A DNA stretch of 64,000 nucleotides from Acanthopleura granulata (lineage: Eukaryota > Mollusca > Polyplacophora > Chitonida > Chitonidae), in assembly GCA_016165875.1 (NCBI GenBank), contig JABBOT010000029.1:3826774-3890773 (forward strand). The letters are read 5' to 3'. Made by a program: the position numbers and the translations under genes. Every line of letters begins with the position of its first letter. The first letter of the stretch is position 1. The notes beneath the pieces are model-generated. The model did no database searches. It was not told the origin of the DNA and saw nothing but the letters and a program-made list of their open reading frames with translations. This document shows, piece after piece, positions 22,900-34,599 of this stretch.

Positions 22900-23552
22900 C
22901 ATGTAGCTCGAAGTGTAACCCCTGTTTGCCATTTCGATCTCTCTTTCATATATTGGACTGACGGGATATCATAGCCACAGAGGAAAGCAATGTTAGAGCT
23001 TACGCGCTTTTATGTGAAGTCAGATAAGTAGTTTTTGAATGTCGATTGCAGTCCAAAGCAGCTGTCTACTGTGTGTCTTACCTCTCAGCTCGGCCGCAAA
23101 CACAACATTCCAAGAATATTCCACTCAGTAATTACACGCCAGGCCAAAGTTAGCGAAGCTGTCATCGCTTGCGAAGCGGCTATCCTGTGTCAACCACTGT
23201 TATGGATGTTGAGTGCTTGTTTCTGTAACGGTGCATGTGCATTAAACCCTAAAAAAGCACATCATCGCCGATTAGTTGTAAAATACATGTACTTGTCCCT
23301 TTTGCGAACTTTGAGCTGGTGTGGCATTACTGAGTGGAATATACATGGGATGTTGTGTTTGCGGCTGACCTGAGAGGTAAGAGACACAGTTGACACCTGT
23401 TTTGGGCTGCAATCGTCATTCAGAAAGGGCTTAATCTGACTTGGGGTGAAAGTGTGTAAGCCGTAGCATTGCCTGCCAGTGTGGCTCTGAAATCCCGTCA
23501 GTCCAGCATATAAAAGAGGGCTTGAAATGGCAAGCTGGCGCTTCTCGAAGCG
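22900..23552. repeat. Long imperfect inverted repeat (hairpin), copy B
   Basis: Counterpart of 12165-12806, with arms ~22900-23160 and 23300-23552. Better conserved here: 'ccgcaaacacaaca' in the left arm pairs with 'tgttgtgtttgcgg' in the right arm, and 'ggactgacggg' with 'ccgtcagtcc'. Confidence 0.8.
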
Positions 23553-24597
23553 ATGAGTGTCGTCGATCGACAGGGGAGATAACCAACCCATGTCCTAACT
23601 GCACAGCAGCTTGTTAAATTTCTTCTCTTTTCTCTGATGATCACAGCAGACTTCTTTATTTCAAAATTTAGAAACAAAATAGTATTTGTTTTGATAAATA
23701 CATGGGTTGGTACCAGTTGACGTGAATTTATTTAATTAATATTTATGTTGATAAAATAATATTTTTTTACAGCTAATTTAATAATTTCAGTTTTTGTTAT
23801 TGATGTTCAAGTATACATGTATTTCATTTTTACCAGCTAGTGTATTGGTAAATATAAAAATAATATTTACACTGAAAAAATTTGGGGACGTGTGAATGAT
23901 AAATTGAAAGTTGCCATTACTTATAGAGACAGGAATCCAGTGAGATATATGAGAGATATATATGCATCTACCATTATTATTTAAAAATTAAGAGTTTGGA
24001 CCATTTTTTTTATTCCTTCATGGTAATATTCTGCTGTGTAATTTTGTGAATATTATGTGAAACTTGGTATATGTTATGGAAAACAAAACTAAATCTGCTT
24101 TAAATGTGTTTGCTAAAAACTCATAATGGCTTACAAAGTTTTGGTTGGTATGTTCATTCATGTTTTGTTTGATTTATGCATTTACACATTGGAGTTAGTT
24201 TTGCTTCGGTCAGTTTTGAAAAATATCCCAATGAGAAAATGAAAACAAAAATTCCTATTTATATGTTGTTTAAAAATAATATAAAGTATTGCATATCTGA
24301 CAGTGCTGGACATTAACTGAGCACTCTTCTATACACCATATATACATATAGAGGAGTTTATTGTATGGGTGTATCAGTATCAAAACCTGTGTAGATTTTA
24401 AAAATTATTTCATCCAAACAAAATTATATGGAGTTGTAAAAGGGGTGTGGCTGTTTTCTCTTTTTTAATTGTACATTTGTTTTTATTTTTTCCACTTTTT
24501 TTAGGTAAGTGCAAAAACATTTGTGAAGAAGAGAGTTTTTTGAGTTTTCCATTTCTTTTTCAAGCAGATGAAGAAAAACAATAATGCCAGTATATGA

Positions 24598-24715
24598 TCT
24601 TGGGCCCCGCGATAATCAGTCAGTCGGATTATGACTCCCTGCGGACAGATGATTGGCTGGTTATCTTGGGCCCACAATGTTATGTTTGGGCCCAAGATAA
24701 TCAGCCAGTGATAGT
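24598..24715. repeat. Foldback with GGGCCC/GATAATCAG arms (copy B)
   Basis: Counterpart of 13838-13960. The third word is better preserved here ('gggcccaagataatcagcca'). Confidence 0.5.
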
Positions 24716-25029
24716 GTCACCAACTTGAGCTTTTCAACAAAAGCGCGAATCAAAACGTAATCCAATTGGCTCATTATCTCAGGGCACGAGATCTTTTTCA
24801 GAGATTTTTTTTCTTCTGCTTAAAACAAAAAGAAAGAAAGGAAAACTCCAACACAATGTCCTATTATGGAATTTTCTTTTGCATTTTTATCATTTATTCA
24901 TCTGATCCTTGAATATACACGTGCGTGGTGTTTTGCATTTGTTCATTTACTTGCTTATGTTTTTATTTTACTTGTTCTGCAATAAATTTTGCATTGCTGT
25001 GACAGGTATTCAAGGAAACCTATAAAATG

Positions 25030-25228
25030 AATGAACTTTATGTATTTATTTGATTAGTATTTTATACCATTTCTAGAATATTTCACTTATGCGACAGCGG
25101 CCAGCATTATAGTGGGAGAAAACTAGGCAGAGCCCAGTGGAAGTCACACATGTGACCGTTGAGGAAGTCAGCATGAGCTGGGGCTGATCTCAACGACACC
25201 ATAGGTGAGAGGCCACAGAGGCCCATAT
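25030..25228 (-). mobile_element. SINE, main family (copy B)
   Basis: Counterpart of 14395-14592 with the same boundaries and the same distance to the gene. Confidence 0.75.
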
Positions 25229-25398
25229 ACACTGTATATGTTTGTTATAGAGGTCAGTACATGTATCCTAAAGCAGCAGACGTGAAGAAGTTAGATTCTA
25301 GCAACATCGTTACATTGTTGTCCTCTTCATTTTTAAAGAAACTTGTGAATAGAAGAAAAGAAGAAGATTTTCAATTGTGTGAAGAACAGCTGTAAATC

Positions 25399-27460
25399 AT
25401 GGAATACTATTATTACATGTGAGTATACAGAATATATTACTTGTTAATGGAGCTTTAAGTGCTCATACAATGCTATGTGCTACAGTACAGTTAACATTGC
25501 AAGGCTTTCCACCAGCCTTTAATGTATGACAGACTGTGATGTGTTCTATTTGACATATTTCTGACCAGCCCACAAGCATCACTGCATGTATGTGGAGTCT
25601 TGTAGATTATACAGTATATTAAAGAACAAGGGAAAAGTGCTCTAAAATTTTTAACTGAGACTTGTGTTTTTTTGTTTTTCTTTTGCCCATGTACAGTACA
25701 ACGAGAAAGTCAGCACCATGAACACGGAATGGGTTCCACACAGATGTTACACACGTGTGGAATGCATTACGTAAGCCTGTTTGCTTCAGCGTAATATGCT
25801 GTGTTTTAGGGTAAACCACACGCGAGTCACACCCGTGTAGAATGCATTCCACACCGGTGTAACGTGCGTGTGGTATGGTGCTGACTTTTTTGTAGTACTG
25901 TATTTGGTGGTGGCCTGCAAAACTGGTAACTGTGTCCTGGTTTAAGCGTATGTCCTCACTAAGCTATAGCTGTAATACTGCCAAAGTTGCATGAAACCCT
26001 AACCATTCCTTCCTTCACACCTGGCCTTTTCTTATGTGTCTGCCTTGATATTGCTGACAGAATCATTATCGTGGTGGTTCTGAAGGTGTGTTTCTGGGGA
26101 TGTATTATTTACTACCGGTCACAGAAAGCTCGCACAGCCCGAGCAAATCAACGGTTTGTCATCGTTGACAGTCAAACTCGCCAGGGTGTCACACCATCAT
26201 TCCCAGCCCCTCACAATGTAAGTATAGCCACTACACCCATCTGGATGTCACATCATAATAGCCTGCAACTCACTATACTTGGATGTCAGTTCAACATTGT
26301 CAGTATGTCACATTATCTGGGTATCACATAAAAGATTGCATGTATCTGATATTGTCTGGATGTCACACCAACATAGTCCTCACCAAATAGGGCCTGGATG
26401 TCATACCAACATTGCCATCACCTCACATTGCCTGGATATTACATAAAACATTGTCTTCACTTCACATTGCCTGGATATCACTCCTACATTTCCTTTACCT
26501 AACCGTGCCTGGACATCACACCAACATTGCCTGCACCTCACATCGTAAGAACAGCCTATACAGTGACTCCCATGTTGCCTTCACCCACATTTTCTGGATG
26601 CCACACAAACATGGCCTGGATACCTCACCAACATTGCCTTCACATAATGGTGCTTGGATATCAAACCAACTTTGCCAGCATCTCACAATGTCTGGATATA
26701 AAACATTGCGTACACCCACATTGTTATAACAGACTACACAATCACTACCACATTGCCTGCACATAACAGTGCCAGGGTGTCACACCAAGATACAGTTGAT
26801 GTCACACAATCACACCAGCCACTCTATGTATGTATAGTAACATTCTGCGGTTAGTCAATATTGGTGTCCAGAATATGGTATTCTCATGCATAGAACAAAA
26901 TAATATCTCTTTGTTCCTTGTCAGTATTGTATTTAAATTTAAATATCTTTCGTATAGAAAACTGGCTGTTTACGGGCATGTATATTTGATGGCGTATCTT
27001 GCCATACTGAAGAATGTTTCATTGGTACATTGATGAGTTTTGAGTATGGGCAGACTGGCAGAGATCTGTCACTCATGTGTATGTAGTAAGAAGAGAGCAT
27101 TGAAGTGCTGAGCCAGGGATTAGCCCCAGTTTGAGTGTCAGCCAGTGTAAGGATGGTTGACTCCAGTAAGTTTAGCAAGACGACATTGTTTGACAGTTGA
27201 ATTGCTCTTCTTTGCCACAGGACCGTTCAGTCATTGTGAACTATGAGGAGCCGCCGGCCACTTCCACTACTCCGCCATCTTACTCAGAGGTGATGAGGTC
27301 TACACCCCAGGGTGGGGCAGACAAGCCCCCGTCCTACAGCCAGGTGGTGGAGGGGCGACCAGACGAGGACAATAGGACACCAGTCCCCCCTCACTTCACA
27401 CCTGAGCCCTCAGAGGCCAGATCTCCAGCTCAATTCACAAACACACAGGCTATAACTTAA
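25399..27460 (+). CDS. Small single-pass membrane protein with two PPSY motifs, 138 aa (copy B)
   Basis: Exons 25399-25418, 26061-26217 and 27221-27460, with donors ACAT|GTGAGT and CACAAT|GTAAGT and acceptors GCTGACAG and TTGCCACAG. The protein starts MEYYYY, then a helix IIIIVVVLKVCFWGCIIYY and a basic RSQKARTAR. The acidic/proline-rich tail holds PPSYSEV and PPSYSQV, two canonical WW-ligand cores 18 residues apart. The predicted role is an adaptor or cargo-type membrane protein for WW-domain ubiquitin ligases; this is inference from motif and topology only. It is the better preserved of the two tandem paralogues. A possible poly-A signal lies at 29230 or 29669, giving a long 3' UTR. Confidence 0.72.
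25694..25900. mobile_element. Tc1/mariner-type MITE, 207 bp (copy B)
   Basis: Same site as in copy A, with TA at 25692-25693 and 25901-25902. It has ~24 bp more of internal palindrome ('tgtagaatgcattccacacc'). The shared insertion site shows the MITE was present before the 10-kb duplication. Confidence 0.85.
26232..26825. repeat. Intronic ~38-bp degenerate minisatellite (copy B)
   Basis: Same array in the second unit, ~110 bp shorter, with several units lost or gained relative to copy A. Confidence 0.85.
26975..27168 (-). mobile_element. Old SINE fragment (copy B)
   Basis: Counterpart of 16415-16605, nearly identical to it, so the decay predates the duplication. Confidence 0.4.
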
Positions 27461-27989
27461 AGGGAGGCGTGTGCACAATCAGGGCTGATTGGCTGACTGT
27501 GGAAATGCAATTATCTGGGTTAAAACTTCCTGGAATATCAGCCGTAAATAAGTCCTCTGTACCTAAAATTCAGCTTATTTGAACCATATCGTAGACTTGC
27601 CTGGTGCTATTTAGAAATCAGCCAATCAGCAATGATTTAGGTAACGTTTCAGCAACGAGGGGAGATAACTCTTGAGATTTACTCTTACTAATTTTATATA
27701 TAGTTGAGGCCTTAGTCCGACAGCTTTTATCATATAACATGAGCAGTCGTCGTTTGTTGACAATGCCTGTCACGTCACTCTATTTTGTATGTGTTTTGTA
27801 ACTTGTGTACATATCCTTTTATATGCCCTTTTTGACACCTTTAACACATTTCTTCCCTAACAGACCGAGTGATCAGATTTACCTGTGTTTGTTTTGATTC
27901 CTAGGTTTACCTTGAATGACCTACAAGTTGATGCATATGTACACCTCTCACTCATTACAAAATGTCATTCAACAAAACCTGTCCAGGGT

Positions 27990-28390
27990 TGATCATTGGA
28001 TTTTCACTTCTTGACTACAAAGCCCAAGAGGCAACCATTTAAAAATATCTCATGTGTAACCACAACTTGCCCTGAAGTAATTCAGCATGCCCTGGACCAA
28101 GCAATCATGTCTTATTTTTAACTCCTGCCTCGCCTGAAATATGTGCTCAAAATATCTCACCCCATTTGTTCTTTCCTGTGTTTTTGTGCATACGTTTGAA
28201 ACATTTTTAATTGAGAAGAAAGCCTTGAGATCTCGATCATCAGTAGCCAATGACCAGGTGGGCAGACTGACTCCTGATAACAGCAGGGTTGTAATGGGGA
28301 AGTGCACATTCGCTGCTTGTCATTGGTTTCTTGCTCAGTCATGCCTGTTCATGTGGTATGTTGTTCTTTGTCATAGTTAGATAAGCAGGT
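27990..28390. other. Low-divergence block downstream of the PPxY gene (copy B)
   Basis: Partner of 17380-17785. Confidence 0.5.
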
Positions 28391-29229
28391 ATGTATTTTT
28401 TTTGTATCCCTAAATATGTGCTTCTTCCATGTTCTTGAGTGGTTTTTTTAAATGTGTCTCGTGAAATGTTTTCCTTATATTTTTGCTTTTGATTGTGCTA
28501 CAAGGGTCATAGCATATTTTTTATTGTGTTATGCTAATGAGTCATACCTGATCACATAGCAGTGCCTCCCCTTGACATTTGTTCTTCCTACTACAAAAGT
28601 GCTTTTTTCATTTCTAGTATAAGGTAATGACTCATACAGCTGTTATCGCTGCACTGTGATATATTGTACATATTTGTATCCCATGCTGAATGGAACATTG
28701 TGTCAAATAAGAAAACCAGCTTGATCCATGTGTAAGTTTTGCATGTTCAGCATATGGTGTATATTCTTCAAAGTTACTGGCCGAAATGTGATTGTGAGTG
28801 ATGTTAGTACAGGGTTTTCTAGATTGTCCACTGTGTGAGTGCACATTGTTCAGTGCTAATAGTCACTGGAGTTCAGTGTAGGGTTTTTATTGTCAAAATT
28901 ATGCTTAAAGAGCAGCTTAGGATTTACTTTAATATTTTATGTAGTTCATTGTTTGTGAATCTTGTGGGCATTAATTTCATGTTTTGGGAGGGGTTTGGGA
29001 CGGGGGATGTCTCAAATTTGACATCCTAGTAACATGTAATGTTCATTGAGAGTTTGTTTATTTCTGGAGTCTTTTGAACAAGAAAACCTGTCAGCGGTTT
29101 TAATAATTATTTTTTTAAAGTGGAAAAAAGCTAAAACATGAGGTAAGCCTCATCAGACTATATGCAAAATATACTTCTGATTTTAGTTGGAACTATACAT
29201 CCCACAAACATTCCCATTCCAATAAGTCT

Positions 29230-29235
29230 AATAAA
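29230..29235 (+). terminator. Possible poly-A signal, PPxY gene copy B
   Basis: AATAAA matching the one at 18622 in copy A. The alternative at 29669-29674 is also shared. Confidence 0.3.
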
Positions 29236-29734
29236 AATAGCGATAGGACTGTGGTAATTCTTATTTGAGTTTTGAGCTGTCTTTTATCAGATGGCTTCTT
29301 CCTTGATACTTTTTTTCTGTTTTAGTGAGAGTACTGGTGTGGTGCTATTTAGAAATGGTTCAGTGCCCAAACACCTTGGTTTGATTGTCCATTGCTATCT
29401 GTAAGCCTATATAGTCAACACTTTACATGGAGCAGAGATATATATCAAGTGATTTTATAATCTGGAGTGATTGTCCCTAGTGAATAACCCCAAGGATCTT
29501 GATTTCAAGCAATGTGTACTCACGATGTGGAGAACACGGACGGAGAATGCGGTTCCCAACATTGTCCAGATCACACACTTAGATATGTATATTTTTATAA
29601 AGTTTTATATTACTTGTTAGAAAAATGCCTTGCCTTTCTTGCATGTAAACGAGAAAAAAGTCAGTGCGAATAAAGTCACGGCTTTGTTATAAGAATTGCT
29701 CAGCGTTTACACGTCAAAATCCTAGAGGACTGTA

Positions 29735-30105
29735 TTATCGTTATTAGAGATTACACTTTCTAGATATAGCACAGGTTCTAGTGCTGAGAATTGGCTGAGA
29801 CTTATCCGGGTTTCGAACCAACGACCTCAGTCAGGCACTAAATCGCGAGCAATACATGTCAACCTTCTAGACCACTCGACCACCCAGCCTTCTACGAAAA
29901 ATAGAAGGTAGCTGAACGGTAGACTCTACAGCGAACATGCATTACCCCTCTGATGATCAGAAATGACACAGCTCTCTTAGCTGAACATATCAGATTGGCA
30001 GATGTCATTTAGAAAGTGAATTTAAGTAACTGTATTATCGTTGTTATAGATTACACTTTCTAGATATAGCACAGGTTCAAGTGCTGAAATTCACTTTCTA
30101 AATCA
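29735..30105 (-). mobile_element. tRNA-like element between direct repeats (orientation -)
   Basis: The reverse complement of the copy A segment, head to tail including flanking repeats ('gggtttcgaacca' is the B box read backwards; 'ctagaccactcgaccaccca' the A box). Surrounding sequence on both sides remains collinear with copy A. Confidence 0.65.
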
Positions 30106-30169
30106 CATCTACCAATCTCATCGTAGAGGACTGTCTGGTTCGGAAGACAGTCCTGAGCTTGTTCACTTA

Positions 30170-30640
30170 CGAATGGATGCATTTCATGTAAGGGAACAGT
30201 AACGCAGTGCAGTGAGGAAGGTGCGTGACTCCAAACCACAAAGCGCACGTGGCCCAGCGAGTAAGGTGCGTAACTCCAAACCACAAAGCGCGTGTGGCCC
30301 AATGAGTAAGGTGCGTAACTCCAAACGATAAGGCACACGTGGCCCAATAAGTTGTGTGCCACCATATCACAAGACGCACATGGTGCAGGTTCAATTCCGG
30401 TGTTGAGCGTGTTGAGTGTTGGTGGTTTGGACAGCGAGTATTACGTTTTTTGAAGACTACATAATTTCCCCTAATGAGACATACATTCCGAATGGAAAAG
30501 TTAGTCAGTAGCTTGCCTAAGGTTGATCTTTTATGATTGACGTTTCGATTTTCTCACTCATAAAACTGATCGCCTTCATCTACATGTTGGTGAAAAATTC
30601 CCGAGAGTGGCGTTAAAAAACAATGAAACAAATTCATGGT
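30170..30640 (+). mobile_element. tRNA-derived SINE with internal 45-bp tandem repeat (copy B)
   Basis: Counterpart of 19630-20075 with the same repeat number, so the 45-bp amplification predates the duplication. Confidence 0.65.
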
Positions 30641-30869
30641 GGGAAATTCCTTCATCTGTAAAATATCCGCCATCGCATGAAGGGAAACATTCTCGAGTGT
30701 GCACAGCGTTGAACAGAATCAAATGAATAAAGATCAATCAAAAAATATATCTCGTTCGGGAAACCAAAGACATAAAAAGAGAACTCTGAACTCTTCAAGA
30801 AGTGAATGAGAAATTTGAGAAAATGCCTTTAAATGAAGTGATCTGCTTTATTTCTTTTACTCGATACTT

Positions 30870-31562
30870 CGATATACATTAGCCCAATGAATGCGACGTT
30901 GTATGCTACTTCGATATACATTAGCCCAATGAATGCGACGTTGTATGCTACTGAGACAACGTCTAACAGAGGTCCATTTGCAAAACGAGGGGTATTTTCC
31001 TGTCCGTACTAAGACGCTGCCTAGCCTTTGAAATTTCCTCGATCAGCAATGATCAGCCGAGGGGATCGCATGTCGCAGGGGTTTTAAAACGCTTGTGTTA
31101 GGTTCACATCGGCTGTTTTAGACCATTGCTTCGGTCAAAAATTCCAACAGTCCGCCATGTTTAGTCAGTCGACAGGAGAATCCGGTAATCTCTGTGATAT
31201 GGAGTTTTTTGAAGCAGGATTCACACTGTTACCTAGGGTAGCTCAAAAGCCGAAAACTCCCACAAAGCGGACAATTTACGATAATCAAAAATGCCCAGCT
31301 GTCGGCAAGTAGTTAACAACGTTGTCGCTGACATAAGCAAGCGATGTGTGCTTAACAGAAGGGTTTATAAAACTCTTGCACTGAGTGATCCCCTCCGGTA
31401 ATCATTGCTAACTGAGGAACATAGGCCTACAGATTTTAAAGGCTAGGCAGCGTATAGATACGCATAGGAAAAAAAACCCTCATTTGGTAGATGGACCTCT
31501 GTTAAACGTTGTATCCGCAGCATATACAACATGTAATTCATTAGGCTAGATACACATCTAAT
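30870..31562. repeat. Foldback element at the distal end of the duplication
   Basis: Left arm ~30870-31115 and right arm ~31343-31562 are inverted copies ('taacagaggtccat' near 30966 versus 'atggacctctgtta' at 31491; 'gctgcctagcctttgaaat' versus 'aaaggctaggcagc'). The ~230-bp loop contains the point where copy A joins copy B (left arm and loop only at ~20310-20715). Confidence 0.75.
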
Positions 31563-32402
31563 TGCATATATGTTTCGGTTCATTGCAGTGAATTGAAACT
31601 ACATGGTAACTCCATGACAGATACGCAGGGCTACACAGGCACATATTAAGTTTGAGTTTCGGACCGCTACACTGTACGTCCAACTGGGACAAAATTATGG
31701 TCAGTATTGTCCGAACTTAATTGAACTTAATCTCGGTATACAATTTTGCCATGATAACTAAGAGATTAAGAGTTTGAGGATTTTCGCCCTTCTTTTCTTC
31801 GTCCTTTCGACAAAATTATGACCGTTTGTGAACATTTTTTTCCAGATTTGTTTTCAACACTGTTTATCATATTTTAGTTGAAACGAGGTAGATATCTTTA
31901 GCATTACTGTTAGTGACCAAGTTTGCGTTTTCCTTAGTTTTATTCATTTTCATTCACTTATTTCAAAATGGTGGCCATTTTCCTGTTGTGTACCCGAACA
32001 TTTTTTTGTTTATAATTCTGAATTGAGGGTACTAAGCCCTACGAGCTTCCCCTAGTCCGACACGATCTTCATCTGTATGCGTATTTAATACACTGACAGA
32101 TATTGTCAGATCGAAAAGGCCAGTAGACGTGACAGCTTGGGATCGTCCCCCACCCACCAGGTCTACGGGCCTTTTCGCTTTAACGTCAGTATGCAATACC
32201 TGCCATCATATTAACTACGCATACAGACGCAGATCGTATCGGACTAGGCTTCACCGTGGTCGTCTTTGTTCTGTTGTGGATTTTCTCACAGCTATTACTA
32301 TGACGGCTCAGACCGTAACAGAACCTGTATTGCCTTCGCAGTGTTGTTACCCTATTCACAACTCACGATTCTCTTCATTCCCTACTAGCTCGACGGCCTT
32401 GT

Positions 32403-32532
32403 GTCAGGAAACCGGTGGTTTTGTCAGGTGAACGTTGGTCACGTCAGGAGACCGGTGGTTTTGTCAAGGCGCCGTAGGTTACACCAGGAGAATGTTGGTT
32501 ACGTCTGGACACCGGTGGCTTCATCAGGAGAT
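32403..32532. repeat. 20-bp tandem repeat with alternating unit types
   Basis: Six and a half units such as 'gtcaggaaaccggtggtttt' alternating with 'gtcaggtgaacgttggtcac', giving a 40-bp higher-order period. Confidence 0.75.
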
Positions 32533-33309
32533 CGTTTTACAAAGCTGTCCTTAATTGCACAATGCGTAACTTCCATTGTAAAATAATACAGACTGAAGAA
32601 ATATATGTTTAGCCCTTCTACTCCTCCCCCCACCCGACCCCACACGTCACAACAGATATTGCGCTTGACTTAGCGTTGGGACAACTTTGAAAAACTCCTA
32701 GGAGATTCCAGGCGGTTTCCTGAAGAGAGCCCGGGTTTCCACCTGCTGTTTTCTATCCTCTCCTAGTATCCTATTGTGAAATTGCATTGGGAATATATGT
32801 CACCGAATAAAACCCACTCTTATCGCATTACCTGCCTCCACAGTGCTTTGTTGAACGATAATGTTAAGAAGGCGCGGCGTTTGAAATCTCGTTGTCTAGG
32901 CTTTGGAAGACGGTGATATTACCAGGCTGCTAAATATTGAATTCGGTGAAAAGGGCCATCAGTGAGATGAGTATTGCGTGAAGCAAGTTGCCTCCCTTCG
33001 ATCAGGTAAGGAGTTGTCAGCTGTGGAATTACAATGGTAAATAAATTCTGGTTGACATTTGACGGGATAGTCGTAAATGTGCTTGACATTTGTGGCTGTG
33101 ACTGCTCCATCGACCCAGTAATGAGATTTAATTTGCAGGCACAGAAGTAATTGTGGAATGTGGAGACCAATTATTGTCTGAGAGAGACTGCTGTCTTCCC
33201 GTGAAGTTCATCACGGCGACCGATCACATAGTATACACCACACATCAGTATAGGAAAGAAAAGAATTGGGTTCAGCATCAATGGCGGTCAGGTTGCACTT
33301 TGGACAGAA

Positions 33310-33510
33310 AGATCTCGGTTAGCCATCTTGACATACAGGTTACGTTTCAGTATTTTGAGTAAAGAAACTTTGGTTTGCCATCGTGGCTTACAAGCTACGT
33401 GTCAGCGAAGAATACATAAGCTTTGGTTTGTCATCGTGACGTAAAGGATAGGTATATCAGCACTGAAGACGCAAACTTTGGTTTGCTAGAGTAAAACATG
33501 CTACGTATGA
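33310..33510. repeat. ~62-bp degenerate tandem repeat
   Basis: Three to four units sharing 'ctttggtttgccatcgtg' followed by 'cttacaagctacgtgtcag'. Units are strongly diverged. Confidence 0.55.
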
Positions 33511-33564
33511 AATACTCATCACGTCAGGAACACCAAAGCTGCGAGTCTTTTGAAACACCTGTAG

Positions 33565-33760
33565 AACCATTCTCACTCCAAACTTCGCTGAAACACGAAC
33601 CACCCAACTTAACAAACACCAAACATTATCACCCCAAGCTTCGCTGAAAAAGGACCACCTAGCTCAACAAACACGAGCCATTCCACTCCAACCTTCGCTG
33701 AAACACGAACCACCATGTTCAACAAACACGAGCCATTCCACTCCAACCACCACCCGCCAT
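33565..33760. repeat. ~55-bp tandem repeat in a G-poor block
   Basis: About 3.5 units of 'cattccactccaaccttcgc' continuing 'tgaaacacgaaccacc'. Lies at the left of a longer (33540-34170) C/A-rich, G-poor stretch. Confidence 0.75.
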
Positions 33761-34599
33761 GACACATCGATCATCCTCAACCATCATCATTACTTAACCA
33801 AGCATCTCTCTTCAGCAATCATCAACCACCCAGCTTCAACAGCAATTATCTGGCTCCAACCAGACCCATCCATAGCGTTTAAACCAATAGCAAGTTTCCA
33901 GCTACAAAAAACACGATGTGTCCGCTTCCAGCAAGCACCAAATGTTTCACTTCAACTAAAACCTTCAACCATCCATTTCCAACAAAGATCATCCATACAG
34001 CTTCAACAAGAACCAAACTTTCCACTCGACAAGCATCAATCATTTTGTTTCACGAACACCAACGACCTCTCTTTGTAAACACTAATCCCTCTTCAATCAC
34101 TACCAATTGTAACGTTACAAGCACCACGATCACGCCTCAACCACAACCAACCATCCGGCTCCTATAAATACATACGGCTCAGCTCCTCCACTGCCTTCAT
34201 GCTTTTTCAGTCGTCAGCCACCAACAGTAAACATTCAGCTTTATTATGATAATCTGATCTGTGTTTAACGCCGTACTCGATATTTTTTCGCTCTGACGAT
34301 TACGGTAAATTTAATATATACAGGAAACCAACCTGTCGAAAGAAAGACTCGAGAGTGCTATTCCTTTGACAGGGGGCGATCGCCGCCGGTCATAGTGAAG
34401 CTCTAACTTAAGTGAGATAACGTTACCATTATTATGTACAAAGGTGCTCTCAGCCTGCAACTAACCAATAAATCTCCAAACCAATGACGAAATTAACCCG
34501 TTTATCTGCAAACCAAATACCAAGCAACCAATCTGCAGGCAAATCACGAAAAAGCCAGTCACACGGCAAACCATGTCATTTGACCAAATGACTTTGTAT

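Larger units (their letters stand above)
20727..31321 (+). repeat. Segmental tandem duplication, copy B (~10.6 kb)
   Basis: Second head-to-tail unit. Relative to copy A it has ~330 bp extra at 21420-21785 and a 41-bp tandem duplication near 30870-30955. It lacks the C-tract region of 14100-14230. It has longer coding exons in the PPxY gene and the opposite orientation of a ~370-bp segment at 29735-30105. Confidence 0.93.

Noticed and set aside
23262..23591. 109-codon minus-strand open frame resembling the plus-strand frame at 23035
   Set aside because: The similarity arises because the two lie on opposite arms of the long inverted repeat.
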